Position numbers and translations under genes: made by a program
Shown here: positions 1-12,924 of the stretch, piece after piece
How the letters are laid out: each line of letters starts with the position of its first letter
Numbering within the stretch: position 1 is the stretch's first letter
Notes under the pieces: generated by a model
Told to the model about the DNA's origin: nothing
Seen by the model: the letters and a program-made list of their open reading frames with translations, nothing else
The model's database searches: none
Source of the DNA: Lineus longissimus
Taxonomy: Eukaryota; Nemertea; Pilidiophora; Heteronemertea; Lineidae
DNA length: 64,000 nt
Direction of reading: 5' to 3'
Assembly (NCBI RefSeq): GCF_910592395.1
Contig: NC_088314.1
Location: 19,986,070 to 20,050,069, forward strand

Positions 1-1466
1 CGTTTTGATCGCCTATTGTAGAATCAAAGATGACTATAACAAACAAAGTTTTAGTCTTAAAAACTATTGAAAAAAATGATAGCAATTGATTTGAAATGTA
101 ATTTCCACATTGGCCCTCATTGGCCCTCATTTCGTCCACCATCCTAGGCTCTTAAGGGTTAATATAACGACAGCCTAGGCCTTTACATTCAGAACATTCC
201 ATGTAACTGTTCTCACACTGTGGCCTCATAGGCTTTACCCCAGAGGGTCCCTAAGTCATGCACAATTTGAAATTAGGCCCTCAACAACAATAGTCAGGTG
301 ATTTCCAGTAACAACGGCGTTAGACAACCTGGAATGACTTTCAATATCGAGTACTTAAAGAAAATCCCTTGTACCTGTCGATATGCAATGATTCTTTGTC
401 AAATTTGTCGCCCAATTGGTCATGGAGTATGGATTAACATTTTTGACGTTTTTGCCAGATTTTCACATGAGAGTAATGCTAATTTTCTAAGCATTCCAAT
501 GTTTAATATTTTGTAATGTTTCTTTTTCACATTTTAAATCGATTATTATTTTACATCACCATAGAAGTGGGATTAAGTGAAAAAGTTTGTGATTAAGATT
601 TAGTGGTGTGGTGACAGAATGGTCCCATGGGATCTAGCGTGGAGTAAAAATGAGACTCATACTAATAGTTTGAATCAATTAAGTGACAACATTAGATAAT
701 ATTATAGTATGTCTCGGAATGCAGACTATTACACCCTGTATCGCCTGTTCTTATAGTTCCAACTTAAAGTGACTGAATTGACAGGTTGATTTTTATGTAC
801 TTGATGTATTACAAATTCTGTCAGATCTGTTGAAACTGATTTCAAAGTCTGCTCCACTTTAACTTGGACCGAAACATGTGTTTGCATAATCCTGTGTAAA
901 TGTACTGCAAACTTGCAAACTTTGTGAACAGATTCTCTCTGAGAAATGAATTGTCATCTTCTGCCAAATATCGCAATAATGCTTGGAATTGTAATCATGT
1001 TCGAAGAAGATTGGACCTCATCTACAATGGAAGGGAGAGCAGAAATTCTTCGACATACCTCAGCCAAGAGTTCTTCAATATTGTTTCTGAATGTCTGGAA
1101 TTCTGATATGTTTTAATAAGTTATGTTGATTCCAAGCGATGTTGGCTCATAATCTATACAAATAAAAATTGCAATTTAAAAAAATTGGCATTTTTGCAGT
1201 GTTTTTCTGTGTCTGTGTTTCTATCCGACCATAGAAGGACAAGGGTGAAAGGTACCTGTGTAGATGTTCGGTCATGAGTTGCTTGGTTCTGTGACATGTT
1301 CGGTTACGTGTTTGGAGCAGAAGAGTTAACGATCCTTTTGGACAGGAAGATGGCCGTCACCACATTGTTTGCTATACTCTTTGAAGTCTTGATAAAAGAT
1401 AAGTTATTACTTTAGACGATGTCAGAATATTGAGAAAGAATTATGCTATCTTGTCTCTGTTTGATA
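1..1466. other. Noncoding stretch, nothing recognised
   Basis: No convincing exon, RNA gene or mobile element is seen. The only structure is a 10-bp direct repeat (cattggccct, two full copies plus three bases) at about 108-130. The short open frames are compatible with chance in A+T-rich DNA. Confidence 0.6.
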
Positions 1467-1638
1467 GCAAGTATCATTGACCTAATTACTCCTTCAAAAA
1501 TGTATTCTGGTTGTTGGTGATTCCTGGTATCATTCAGCGATTCTTTACTCCAGCAAGTATCATTGACCTAATTTCTCCTTCAAAAATGTATTCTGGTTGT
1601 CGGTGATTCCTGGTATCATTCAGCGATTCTATACTCCG
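1467..1638. repeat. 86-bp tandem duplication
   Basis: Two adjacent 86-bp units (1467-1552 and 1553-1638) begin gcaagtatcattgacctaat and end in ...gattcttactcc-type sequence. They differ at only a handful of positions, so the duplication is fairly recent. The array is not part of an open frame. It looks like local slippage or unequal exchange. Confidence 0.95.
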
Positions 1639-2789
1639 ACATTGCCCCAGATCTGACCTTATATCTTCCCGTGAATATGTTACCAAATGAACTATTATTG
1701 CAAGGGCCACTGAATTCTTCTTTTGTTGTCTCTGTTTGATAACTAGTGATTCTGATTATTGAAACTATTGTTCCATACATGTACTTCAAACTAGATGTCT
1801 ATAAAAAACGATTGATGGTAAGAACCTAATTGCTTAAATTATTAGCCTCATAATCCTGATAACATATTTGTCATTCCGAGCCCTATCATCCAATTATGGT
1901 TTAAAAATGATCATACTTTTAATCATGTCCCCCAATTGGGTTTAAACCCTTCCCCCACACATAGCACACGAATGGCATGCTGCAAATGCTGTGGGATTTC
2001 CCGCCAAATTCCTTACCAGATTAACACCATTTATGCCCAAATCATTATTATTACAACTGTTACCACCCCCCCATTATTAACCATGAGTGCACACTAGTAC
2101 ATGTTTGCTCTCTTACATAACAACATCAGCACAAATGTTTATATATAGTATGAAAATCAGAGAAGGGACTACTTTTTCTGTTCATAAGTTTACTGAAGGT
2201 CGTCCTAGTTTATAATCTTTGTAAAAACTTGTCCCCAGGGTCCCTTGTCCTGTATTGATGGTGTATTGACAATGTGTATTAGCTCTTAATAGGGTGACAC
2301 TTTCTACAACTCGTTATCAATGGTGGTCAGCGTAGTATACCTTAGCAACGGGCCCTGGGCCAAATTAGCATAAATGCACCTGACTCTTGAGGTCAGCCCA
2401 GCCGCAGACGGGCATGGGCAAGTGACGGTTAGACTTTTCAAGTTTGGAATGTTAGTGCGGTTATGAAAGGTCTGAGACACCATTCATGTGTGTTGATCCG
2501 TTACCAGATTTGTAAAAGTCAACAATATTGGCGGGAGTTCTCAATGAAAGGCCTTGTGTCAGTCTGTGACAGTGTATGCTCATTGGTGACCTTTTAATTT
2601 TTGAATGCGTTGGAATGAGCAAGTCTGTTTGAAGTCAAAGCCTTCACAATTTAAAGTTAACTCAGGTGAATTGGACAGATGTCACTGAAGGGTGGGGTCT
2701 TTCGGAGGAGGGGGGGGGGGCTCCACATACTTTAAGAGCGCAAATGCAAGATTGCCAACTTTTGTTCTGACAAGAGTGGTCAAATTGAA
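1639..2789. other. Noncoding stretch with one G tract
   Basis: No gene is seen. The one low-complexity feature is an 11-base G run at 2710-2720. Confidence 0.6.
2710..2720. repeat. G11 homopolymer
   Basis: Eleven consecutive G. One of nine G or C runs of ten or more bases in the window. Confidence 0.9.
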
Positions 2790-2882
2790 TAGAAACAACT
2801 TATTTGGAAAGAAAACTAGTGTCCTTAACTGAGAAGGTTCCTTTTATAGAGATGTCAGAACTGACAGAGGTTCCACTGTACA
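2790..2882 (-). mobile_element. End of a pogo/mariner-like repeat (MITE fragment)
   Basis: On the minus strand this stretch begins TACAGTGGAACC (2880-2869) and then runs into a short block with a 'ggacac...gtccttaac' character. CAGTGGAACC-type ends next to TA are typical of pogo/Tigger and mariner-related miniature elements in many invertebrates. The same terminal motif, on the plus strand, opens the repeats at 23461 (one mismatch) and 50198. A related internal fragment ('gtccttaatagagaggtgtcc'-like) lies near 48360. I could not find the other end nearby, so this is called as a fragment. Confidence 0.5.
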
Positions 2883-3336
2883 TGGTGACCGTGACCCACT
2901 CACTGCACCTGCAGCACTGGCCAGTACGGAAAAGCCAGTTTTGTAGACAGAATAAATTGATCGGCGAGTGGAAATCCAAATAAGCGGATATTGAACCATA
3001 CCCTGAACAAATTTGAATAGACCAAATGTAAACGATGAGAGAAAACCTGGAGTATGACTTGGCACATACATTTCAATCATTAATTGGAAGAATTTTGCTG
3101 CGATCGATGCCCGAGTTTCTTGACCTAAATTTCTTTCTGTCACGTACTAGTTCTTACTGCATTTTTGATGTCTAAATTGCAATTACAGTATACAGTATAG
3201 AAATCGAATTCACTGCAGCATTGTGTATTTCTAATTTCCTGAGCTAGCAGTCAATACAGTGAATGCAAATGCTGTACCCCTAAAGTTTGTGTTTGACCAA
3301 AGACACGTTGAAGTAAAAGCACAACAACCCCCTTCC

Positions 3337-3385
3337 CCACTGACAACACGCGTAAAATATTGTATTTCACCTGTGTTGTCAGTGG
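3337..3385. repeat. Short inverted repeat (hairpin)
   Basis: A perfect 13-bp arm ccactgacaacac (3337-3349) faces gtgttgtcagtgg (3373-3385). The inner sequence also pairs partly (gcgtaaaata with tatttcacct), leaving a very small loop. No mature small-RNA family is recognised. It could be the head-to-head remnant of an inverted-repeat element. Confidence 0.75.
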
Positions 3386-3411
3386 ATGGGTGCAGGGTTT
3401 GGTAGTAGATT

Positions 3412-3423
3412 GGGGGGGGGGGG
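3412..3423. repeat. G12 homopolymer
   Basis: Twelve consecutive G, just 3' of the hairpin at 3337-3385. Confidence 0.9.
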
Positions 3424-3642
3424 CTTTTAAGCTCTTATTTCCATGCCTGTGGTCTGACAGTGCATTTGTGGAAGTCAAATTTTGCAGTCGCACATTGTTT
3501 TCGATAACACCCAATAACCATGAATTACAAACATGCTTATGCGAATTACGTCAATGTCAAACACTACACATTTCCTCGTTGTTAGCCAAACAGGAAATGC
3601 TACCATGAGAGCACTATTGATTTGAATGGCTAGTGCAGTGAA

Positions 3643-3945
3643 CATGGAACGTCACTCTTGAGAATCGGTTCCCCAACGAGCATGGAGCATGACCCTGGAA
3701 AATCAGTCCCCAACTAGCATGGAACATCACCCTTGAGAATAAGTTCCCCAACGACATGGATCATCCTGGAGATCGGTTCCCCAATGAGCATGGAAAAATG
3801 AAACATCACCCTCGAGAATCAATTCCCCGCAAGATGGAACATCACCCTTGAGTATTAGTTCCCCAACTAGCAAAGAACATGACCCATGGGAAACAGTTCC
3901 CTAACAACATGGAACATCACCTTCAAACGAATCAGTTTCCGGCTG
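3643..3945. repeat. Minisatellite, about 37-bp unit, 8 copies
   Basis: Eight imperfect head-to-tail units start at 3643, 3681, 3718, 3755, 3789, 3834, 3871 and 3908. The shared pattern is catggaacatcacccttgag followed by aatcagttccccaactag. Unit length varies from 34 to 45 bp, and the divergence between units shows the array is old. It is not in a conserved frame, because unit lengths are not multiples of three. Confidence 0.95.
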
Positions 3946-5812
3946 ACCAAGAATCATGTGTCTTCAACTTGTATGCTTTTCACGTATCAAACTACATGTA
4001 GTTGTGCATTTCTTCTATATTTGATGCAAATCATGCTTAGAAAACCTCATTACCAGATGAATACGACTGTATAAAACTGAGTACACAGTTTCTTCAAACA
4101 TTATTGTCGAGCAACTTTCTCCAGCTGGGTTAGTTGGAAGGCCTGCCTGATTCTCGGCACGTTGGAGAACTGATTCCCCTTGGTGAACATGGCCTGATGG
4201 GAACGAGTGCTATGAACACCTCACACACTCCTGATTGGTCAATACTTGCATCCAGTTAATAACAGTTGTGCGGCTAATGTCATATGATCCACGAGGCTAG
4301 CATTATGATCGATGGGATGTTAAGTGATTGACTTTATAATATATCACATGCCAGACAGCTTTGATGTTGAAGTGGCATGTTGAGTGGTCAGGAGTTGGGC
4401 GGAGTGCCGAACCTTGAGAGCTAACATCTCATGGTTATTTTCCGGAAGAATAACCCCATGCCTATTCTTTGAGAGATGACAGAGGTGGCTCAGAATGGCC
4501 CTTGCACCCTATGAAAAAGGATGTGTGGAACGACAAGGGCAGCACTCACATGATTTTGATTGTCATGTGGGATGCATTCATAAAACAGAAAATAAAACTA
4601 AGCTATTCACTCTGTGCAAGAATTTATCTTATATTTCTTTAATTTATCCATAATTTGTCGGAAGTGGCAAATTGTCATTGTCCCACAAAACCAGTACAGT
4701 GACAAAAGAGATTTTGACAATCCATATAACATCAACAATTCGTTAATTAGCATAAATGCATCTTTATTTATTACTGCTTCTTTAGCTTATAGTGTTTTTT
4801 CTATTCATCCATGTGACACAATGAAACTGAAATCCTAGCGCTACTTAAGCAATTTACAACTGTGTTTGCATCACTCGCAGCTTCCAGTAGATGATTAAAA
4901 ATCATCCAATTGTTGTGGATCTACTTCCGAGCTTGAAATTTTGTTGTACGCACCATGGAACAAAAGGATCTCCATTGATATCAGAGATAGGATGACGTCA
5001 CTGTGTTACATGCGCAAGTAGAATTTTTTAGGAATCGTGAAATAGCTATCTCGTTTATGTATAAGCTTCTGAAGCTGGCTCGCCCAGGGTCGACTATTCT
5101 GATGGGTCCCTGGAGTACTCTGCGTATCGACCGTGCTATTTTTAGCAGAGGCTACTTGATGTTTGTATATGTTTGACGTACTTGATGACAATGACTGGGT
5201 ATGTCGGAGATTAGAACGGGGAAATCATGCACATGAGATGATGCGTATGTAATCCGTTTATATTGCAATTCCCTTGGGATGGAATTATAAGGATTCTGGA
5301 TGACGTTGTGCATCTGGTGTTGGAGTTGAAAGTGGAATGTCACGAAGTTGAGAGGATTTTCCAAAATAATGGAAATTCGACTGCAAGATGTCTGGGGGAG
5401 GGGAGGTAGGCTCAGTCTGCCGTTGTCCTGAGTCCACTTAAGTGCATTAATCCTTTCTCTTTGGGTTGATAAGTGCTACCTGAACATGATAAATTGGTGT
5501 TTTTAAGCTCAAGGTTACCAAAAATAATGTTGCACGCAAATTCTAAAAAAAGATTAAGGTATCCTAAAAATCAGTGGATTAAAAAGGCTCGCTTCCCACA
5601 AAATCTTTTACTTCAAACGGTTGCAGATCAGAATTTGTGGGAATGGAAACTGCAAGAACAGATGCTATGATCGGTTTGTTCGGTGAGAAGAATCGATTTA
5701 ATGTTGCGTGCTTGTTCATTATGCTCCAGTGCCTTGGTCTCTTTGATGGTCAGTGGACAACGGAGGTGCCCTTGGGGTGGTTTCGGTGGCCTTATTAAGG
5801 TCGCAAGGGTAT
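3946..5812. other. Noncoding stretch, nothing recognised
   Basis: No exon with supporting splice sites, no RNA gene and no repeat family is seen here. Confidence 0.55.
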
Positions 5813-5890
5813 CGTTGTACTGTAAACCTGAAATCTTTGCATCTGTTTTTGTAATTCGTGAAAAGTTCACACAAAATTGCTATCAATTGT
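5813..5890. mobile_element. Possible MITE relic
   Basis: The string tactgtaaacctgaaatctt, followed by a 'gcat...ttcgtgaaaa' block, resembles the ends of abundant invertebrate miniature elements that read TACTGTAAACC...AAATnTTTGC...TTCGCGAA. The resemblance is from memory, and no inverted partner was found nearby. Confidence 0.2.
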
Positions 5891-6776
5891 GACCCGAGTA
5901 TGGGGACACATACTTTGATCAGAGGGGAAAATTAAGTGTCAATTTTTTTATGCATATTTGCACAAATCTTTCATTTTACTTTGATAATTTCAAAACCTGA
6001 AAAAAGAATGAAATATTTCCCTTTATTTCAATAATATCAACAATGACCAAACCAAGACGGCCCACCCTGCAATGAGGAACTTTATTACCAGTGAGTAGGC
6101 AGCGGCAAGCGGTATGATACTGAACAGATTTCGAGCCTTTGTCAATTTCATCCACAAAAGGTTCTGTATTGTATTGTATTGGACTGATAACTACTGCTGC
6201 CACCTACTCCGACATAATTTTGAGTGATTTCATTGAGGTGAATTTCACTTACGGTGGTTCACCCACGCATATAAATATGATATGTAGATTTAAATTGTAA
6301 AACTTTTCCAGTTTAAAATCCCTGATCTCAAATTTTCAACCCTAGTTTGAATCACTTGAGCGTAAGGTCAAAATGAGATTTCAACAGCTCAAGAGTACTC
6401 CTTCCATATGGTGTATCAAATTTTGAAATAGGTTTTTTGGTATTTGGGGCAAACTCGTGCCAAAATATCTTTTATATCTTGGTCAAATTTCAGGTTTTAT
6501 CTGCACCTGGCACTTGGAGAATTATAATATAACATTAAATGGGAAAATCACATGGTATTTTCAGTCTGCCATATTATTTTGCTGCAGGAAATATTCAAGA
6601 ATGATACAGTGGGCATCACATCACGCTTTCATCAAGGTATTCATACTAAAAAAGTTATGTTTGTCCCTATTTTATCATGTTATTGCATCACCCGCCAAAG
6701 GTGGTTGCCTGTGTTTGACCTTTAACTTGATGTAACTAGTGGACCACATCCAAGGATAAAAATATGACTTTACCTT
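5891..6776. other. Noncoding stretch, nothing recognised
   Basis: A+T-rich sequence without a convincing exon or repeat. Confidence 0.55.
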
Positions 6777-7200
6777 TTGCGTAATACTTTTGTATGCGTA
6801 TCGTTTGCATCAGAGGCGAGGCAGCTGGTTTTTGATGGCATCTTTGATTATTACGTCAAGACTCACCTCCGGAATTGTACTCACCCGAACCTCTACTTTC
6901 TAAAGAAAATATGATAGATTTGTCATTTGACCATTTGACCATTTGCGTAACATATTCCGAGTTTGCATTATCATGATTTGCATCAGAGGTGAGACACCTG
7001 GTTTGAAGACATCTTAGAATATTACATTTGCTCCAAACTTGTCTTTTCGAATATCTTAGGCATTTCATCATGGGTAGATAATTTGACAAATTGTGTAAGG
7101 AGTTTGCATGAATTGCGAGGTTCCTGATTTGATGACAATGAGACGAAGTGCAACCTCGAAAGCATTCATGTCTCACCAGATCAATTGCGTCGTTATGACA
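6777..7200. repeat. Degenerate tandem repeat, about 160-bp unit, 3 copies
   Basis: Three related blocks begin near 6777, 6941 and 7093. They share ttgcgtaa, then an 'agtttgcat' block, then 'gatttgcatcagaggtgag' (clear in the first two copies), 'cctggttt...gatgacat' and a later 'attac'. The third copy is the most decayed. A 130-codon minus-strand open frame overlaps the array, but I regard it as fortuitous because the copies do not keep its frame. Confidence 0.65.
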
Positions 7201-8848
7201 CCATTTGTTGGCTCTGTAAGCTTGTCTTTGCCTGACACATTGTGACATTTACATCATCGGCTGCTGGCGTCATAGTTACGATGTTCACACAGGCCTGAAA
7301 AGGTACATAACTCACTGCACTATTTACAGGAATTCATCAGAAGTTTTCATCCTCATTGTTTGAATCGCATGTTCGTCTCTTGATAATACCAATTACTAGG
7401 TCTCAAGTGTAACTTCACCTGGAGTGGATTCCCAGAAGCCATTGCTGACGTTACTTCTTTTTTGATGTGCATCTGTATAGAATTTGCAGTCGTCACCTTC
7501 GACATTAGACGTTTCCTTTCGCATCAGAAATACTAAGTCATATATGAATGTACCACTGATGTATATAACTTAATATTAAAATTATGATGAAAGAAATCAA
7601 AAGCTTTTTCACAACAGGTTTTCTTTATTCCACGTACTGCAGATTTCAAATATAGAATTTACAACGTACTTCATCAACACAGAGTGAAAGATAGGCCTAC
7701 TTGAAGTCAGTTTAACTTGGGCAAAATTGTCAGTGCATTGATGTACAGTAAGGTACATACTAAAGTAGGTGATGTAAATTGAATTAAAATCAGCTTCAAC
7801 TGGCACTCGTATCAAAAACATCGCATCTGCCCGCAGAATACTCCGAACGATCTTTAAAAATTGATTTTTCAGAACTTTGTCAAGTCCAATTGGCCATGCC
7901 GCATAGAGGTTTATAATTTTTTAAGATGATGCTTTAAGTGGCATGCATTTTGTGATCATTTACACTCAGCTGGATACTGATTGGTTGACATGTTTTGAGA
8001 GGGGGCTTGACGTTGGAATGATGAGCAACTTGAAACATCACCACCTGGTCGATGATACTTCAGCCATCTTCTGCTGGCGATAAAAAATGCTGTATTTAAT
8101 ATGCAGGTAACGTTTTGTGTACTTAAATGCTCTCCTGCCTCTTCAATTCTTTTTTCTTTATTTTGGACAAATTCTGTGTTTTGAAAAGGCAAATTCAAAG
8201 CTCCTAGCTTATAGATACAGAATTTTTTTAGGGCCATTGTTCCACAGGACCACTGATAGATGTGGCCACTGACCTACAAAACTTTGATGACCAGATGTCG
8301 CTTGACACCAATGCCACTCCAAGCAAAGTTTGGCAACAACTTCAAGACATCTAAAGTTATCAAGAGGGTGTATTCAGAAACTTGATAAAGCTGTGAAGTA
8401 CTCCTCTTGCATGTCTGGCAGATGAGATGACCCTGCTGGAGGCACAATTTGGGTCAGGACACAACTCCCTGACCAGAAAAAATGATTTTTTATGAGATGT
8501 AATTTGAAAAGCAGAGCAGATCATCGAATTCAGGAGATTCCTCGCCATTCGAGGATCTTCGCATAAATATGGTATGTCTGTCCAGTGATTATTCGGTAGT
8601 GATGCTAATTATAAAAAACACTTGCTTCATTATTTATTTTGAAAAACTTCATTGGTAAACTAAAAGAAATTTTTTTTGTGTTTTGTCCTGTGACAAAATC
8701 TTTCCACGTTATTTAGAGCTCAGAACAGAGCAATCTAATATCGCATGGTTGTGGGAGCTGTAACTGGGAGAACATCTTTTGTCCTGATAACCCCCTTTAT
8801 GCCCAATTCCTGCTCATTGACCAGATATTGTATCAAAATTGTACCGTT
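7201..8848. other. Noncoding stretch, nothing recognised
   Basis: No supported gene or repeat. Open frames are short and lack protein-like composition. Confidence 0.55.
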
Positions 8849-8944
8849 GATATACGTCACCAGTGTTTAAGTGATGAGGGTGCATGGCCTGCCTAGGATA
8901 TACGTCACCAGTGTTTAAGTGATGAGGGTACATGGCCTGCCTAG
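8849..8944. repeat. 48-bp tandem duplication
   Basis: Units 8849-8896 and 8897-8944 are almost identical (gatatacgtcaccagtgttt at the start, ggcctgcctag at the end). The period is 48, a multiple of three, so the minus strand shows a 16-residue peptide repeat in one frame. Nothing else suggests translation. Confidence 0.95.
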
Positions 8945-11900
8945 GACATGACCCCGGGAACCTGAGATCATCCAGGTGCGGTGTCAATGCTGAGGTGCCA
9001 AGTAGTACTCCAGGCGATGAGAGTAGCTCCCATCTGACGTGTTTCAATGGCTCTTGATCGGGTCACCTTGAGATACAGCTTGCTTCTAACCCGTTTAGCA
9101 TCCATGGGGTTGAAGAAAATGCAAAATATTCAAATTAAAGGAAAAAGCATGCAAATTTACATACTGGAAATTCAGGCCCCTGGGTGAAAAGTTAGAGTGA
9201 TTAAGCATGATTATTGCTAACAATCTAAAATTTGCTTTTATTCATCCTTTACTGTAATACAAAATCAACATTTGTTATTTCTTTGTTCATGTGGTAAAAA
9301 TCTAGTTTCTAAAAGTGCTGCACAACCTGTCTACGTTTTGTACAGAAGTTTTGATCACAAGAAATTTTGATTACTTACACAATGAACATAACCGATACTT
9401 TGAATCTCTGCTTCAAATGATGGGCCTCATTAACTATCAAGTAACCAAATCTCACAAGGCCAGCCGAAGTATAGGTCACGAAAGGCGCCAAAGCTTCCGG
9501 CCACTTGAGAGATAACTTGGTAATCTTCCAAGAGAAAATTTCTATTTCTACGAAAACCACTCGATCATTGATCATTGGACTTCAGTCACTATCCCGTACA
9601 AACTAGTACCTTTATGATAATTTTTTGACCTGGTGAGATCATGATGGTTGCCAATCAGGTTGAACTTGGGCAAACCCACTCTTATTACTATTTACTTTTT
9701 TAAAATAGACTTTGGTTACTAGCCCGTGATTGCATTCCAATGCCTCTTAACCTTCTCATATCATACTTTGATAATAAAAGTGTCAATTTTTCATGTTTGA
9801 GATAACATTCCTATTATGATTAAGTTGTCTCTACCTAATAAGTCAGCAAATCGTGCAATAAAATAATAATCTTTTTTGCAAATAGCGGGCGGGAAATCTA
9901 TTTATTTTAGGTGTGAGGGCCGGGTGGTGCCTCATACCTGTACCTTTATCATGTGGATATTTATTTCAGTTTCACAGTATTTGGTATTTGTTTTTTTTAA
10001 CAGTCTTTAGAATTATGAAATAAGAATGAAAGTGTAAAGCTATTCCGGTTCAGATGCTATGTTGGCATGTCAAAAATTCTGTAACAGACTGCATCATTGA
10101 ATCTGTGATGAGTCCATGGTGGATCAGACCGTGTTGTTCCATCATCAACTGTATTATGGAAATGCTCCAATCTATGATGGGCCATCGTGAATTCTATGAT
10201 GATTATCGTCTGTCAGAGATTCTTTGCTGGAAACGTTTGACTGTGTAACGAAGAGCTGCAGAAAAATTTATTAACCTTTCAACACAAGCTACCCACAGAC
10301 TCAAAATATCATGGTTGCATTGATTATTATATATTTTGTACCATCGAGGAGAAGGCCCCTTATCAAAATTGTAACGAATTCATGGTCAAAATCTCAATAT
10401 GCACCGAACGCTCTTTATCGGTCAACTTAAGGGCCAATCCTTGATACTAGTATGACAATCCAATATCATGTCACCAAACATACTTATGAAAATATCAAGA
10501 CATTGATTTTATCATAAGAAGCATGCACAAAATAAACAAAGAACATAAAATTATCAGTTTGTTACGGTTTGATTAATTTGAATTCGGTCGTAAACTAGGT
10601 TGTTTAATTGATAGATTAGTATTGATAACCTTTGATACATGATATATGGCACGTGTTGAAAAAATAAGGTCAAAAAGTCAATGTAAAGTCCTATCATGGG
10701 ATGTCATGTGCATGTCCGAATGATATAATTCATCACAGTTCAAAAATGGGACCTTGCTCAGTGATTCTGTTAAACTTGATGGACTTGACCCCTGGTGCTG
10801 GTCACAAACTTGGGAAAAAGTCATTCTTGAAATGTCTCAGACATGTCATAAGCTAAGGGTGCCATGCCCTAGATTGAATTGGGTGGTGTTAGAATATCAA
10901 CTTGACACAGTCTTCACATATACACTTGATTCATAACTTTGCCTTCTGAATATTGTAAGAAATCTAAAAATCATAACAAACCTAACTTATGTTGCGATAT
11001 CATAAGATCAATTGCACCCCCACTTTCAACGTTTATGGCCTTGACTAATCAGTCATTGGCTTCTATTTCTATTTCCTGGAATTCCCATTCAATATCAAAT
11101 TGGCAATGTTTGACTCAAACCTAATATTTACCTGTCCTTTGAATAAGACAGAATGAGCTGTGGGAATGGATTATCTTTCATGGTCAAATCATTTGTTTGA
11201 ATTGTCATTTCAATATCTACAATGTTTATGATGGATCCTTTTCCAAATATTGACCATCTGTTGGTAACCACAATACTCCCAGGATGAGCATCTTTCATCT
11301 GATAGTTTTCTTCCCGGTATGTTCTGATGCATTCTTTCCAAACAAGTCATCTCACCTTAAGGGTAAAGGGGACAAACTTTACCTGGTTATAGGGTCAGAT
11401 TCTGTCAAAAACAATGGTGTTCCACACTAAAAATATGATGTGTAGGCCAAGAACTGTCTCAAATTTTGCAAAACCTATTTTGTCCTTAGCAAATTACTAT
11501 GTACAACTCCTATTCTTCGGTTATCAACCTTTGTTTCCTTAGCAGTAACAACTCAACCCTGTGCTGTGTTTCAATCAAACCTCCAGCCAACTCATTCACG
11601 GGAAGAGGCAGTGTGGCCTTGGAAAGCAGCCACTTTACTTGAAGCAATAAATGACCAACTTAACCCCATCAATCGAACTCATCTTTCTAAACCTCGGCTA
11701 ACTTTCTGTATTTGACCACCTCAACCTTGAGAGGCCATGCAACCTTGGCCAAATGACCTACTTCAGGCTAGGTAAACTCAATCTGACAATCAATTGACAC
11801 ACTACCCCGAGCAAACATCCAGTATTTGCATACAACTTTTCACCCGCCTGCTCTGATGGGTCCGTGACCCTCACCCTGTATCCTGAATCACCTGTCACAG

Positions 11901-12557
11901 CCTCCTGTGACCACACTGAATGCTCACGGTTCCTTCTGGCACCCTGTCTGGTTTTGCCCATTTAATATTTTGATTGAATGAAACGGGAGGGCAGTTTGAT
12001 GACACAAATCTGCTTCATCCGTACATTCCCTACTCTTCAGTTACCAACCCTTGTTGACAAAACCTCTGTACACTGGATATATACGAAATGTATATAGTCA
12101 TCAACAGATAACTTTGCCTTTTTCATCAAAAATTGTGGTGTGTTTTTTTGTGTTAGGAAATCTGTAACAGCCGTGTGAACATATTAGTTGTGTCTCACCC
12201 CTTTCTAACCATCGTCCTTCCTGGCTGGACGTACACCAATGTGACTAAAGCCCGGCCTGTCATTTGAAATCCATCTGGGTATTAATGAGATAGTATAATG
12301 GCCCACTCATTCATGATTCTGATGAATTGAAAGTGCATGAAATGTCAATGAATATAAGTATTCATCATATACAGTGAGATGGCTGTCTAGTTTTAATAAA
12401 TTATTACAATGGAAAAACTTGTTTACTATCTGCGTTGCACTCTTGAAGGGACCATTACAATATCTGAAGGCTTAACGTTATCCTGAGTTACTGTCTGTGC
12501 TTTTGTTAAACAACTTGAAGAACATGTGTTGAAGGGAATCTCCACTCTTCTTCCAAA
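8945..12557. other. 3.6 kb noncoding stretch
   Basis: I see no exon, RNA gene, array or element here. There is a weak similarity between about 11507 and 12024 (both 'ctattctTCgGTTAtCAACC'-like), too short to call a repeat. Confidence 0.55.
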
Positions 12558-12924
12558 TAATGCAAGTATCAATTCGTGTCTTGTACCCCCCTCCTCAAGG
12601 GTACGACACCTTATCACCCTATAACGACATCTTAAGGCTCAAGCATCACCCTTTTTTCACCACTGCTACTTTTTCTTTCGTCAAGACACCACCATCAACA
12701 ATATATCAGTTATCACCGTCATATAAAGTAACCGAACTAATTTTACTGGGTAAGGCTGTATGTTCAACAAGACATCGACACATTAGCATCCTTATTCTTT
12801 CCAGCTTCGCCAAATTTTCACTAAAGGAAAAATAAATACTACTCAAGCATCGGCAAAGATTAGTGGTGATAGCTCAACTACCCTTGAGGAGGGGGGTACA
12901 AGAAACGAATTGATACTTGCATAA
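12558..12924. mobile_element. Harbinger-like MITE, complete, with TAA target duplication
   Basis: The element spans 12561-12921 (361 bp). Its left end, tgcaagtatcaattcgtgtc... (12561-12603), is the inverted copy of its right end ...gaattgatacttgca (12879-12921), with one mismatch over about 43 bp. Both sides carry TAA (12558-12560 and 12922-12924), the size and sequence of target duplication typical of PIF/Harbinger elements (TWA). The interior has no transposase-like frame, so it is non-autonomous. The high arm identity suggests fairly recent mobility. The ends do not begin with the GG often seen in Harbinger, so the superfamily call rests mainly on the TAA duplication. Confidence 0.88.

Noticed and set aside
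3331-3390. microRNA precursor from the 13-bp hairpin
   Set aside because: Loop is almost absent and the arms match no miRNA family I know.
4340-4368. miR-2-like string tatcacatgccagacagctttgatg
   Set aside because: Needs insertions to align, has no partner arm, and miR-2 is to my knowledge limited to protostomes.
12560-12835. 91-codon open frame inside the MITE as a transposase remnant
   Set aside because: It starts in the inverted end, has no DDE-type motif and is too short; treated as fortuitous.
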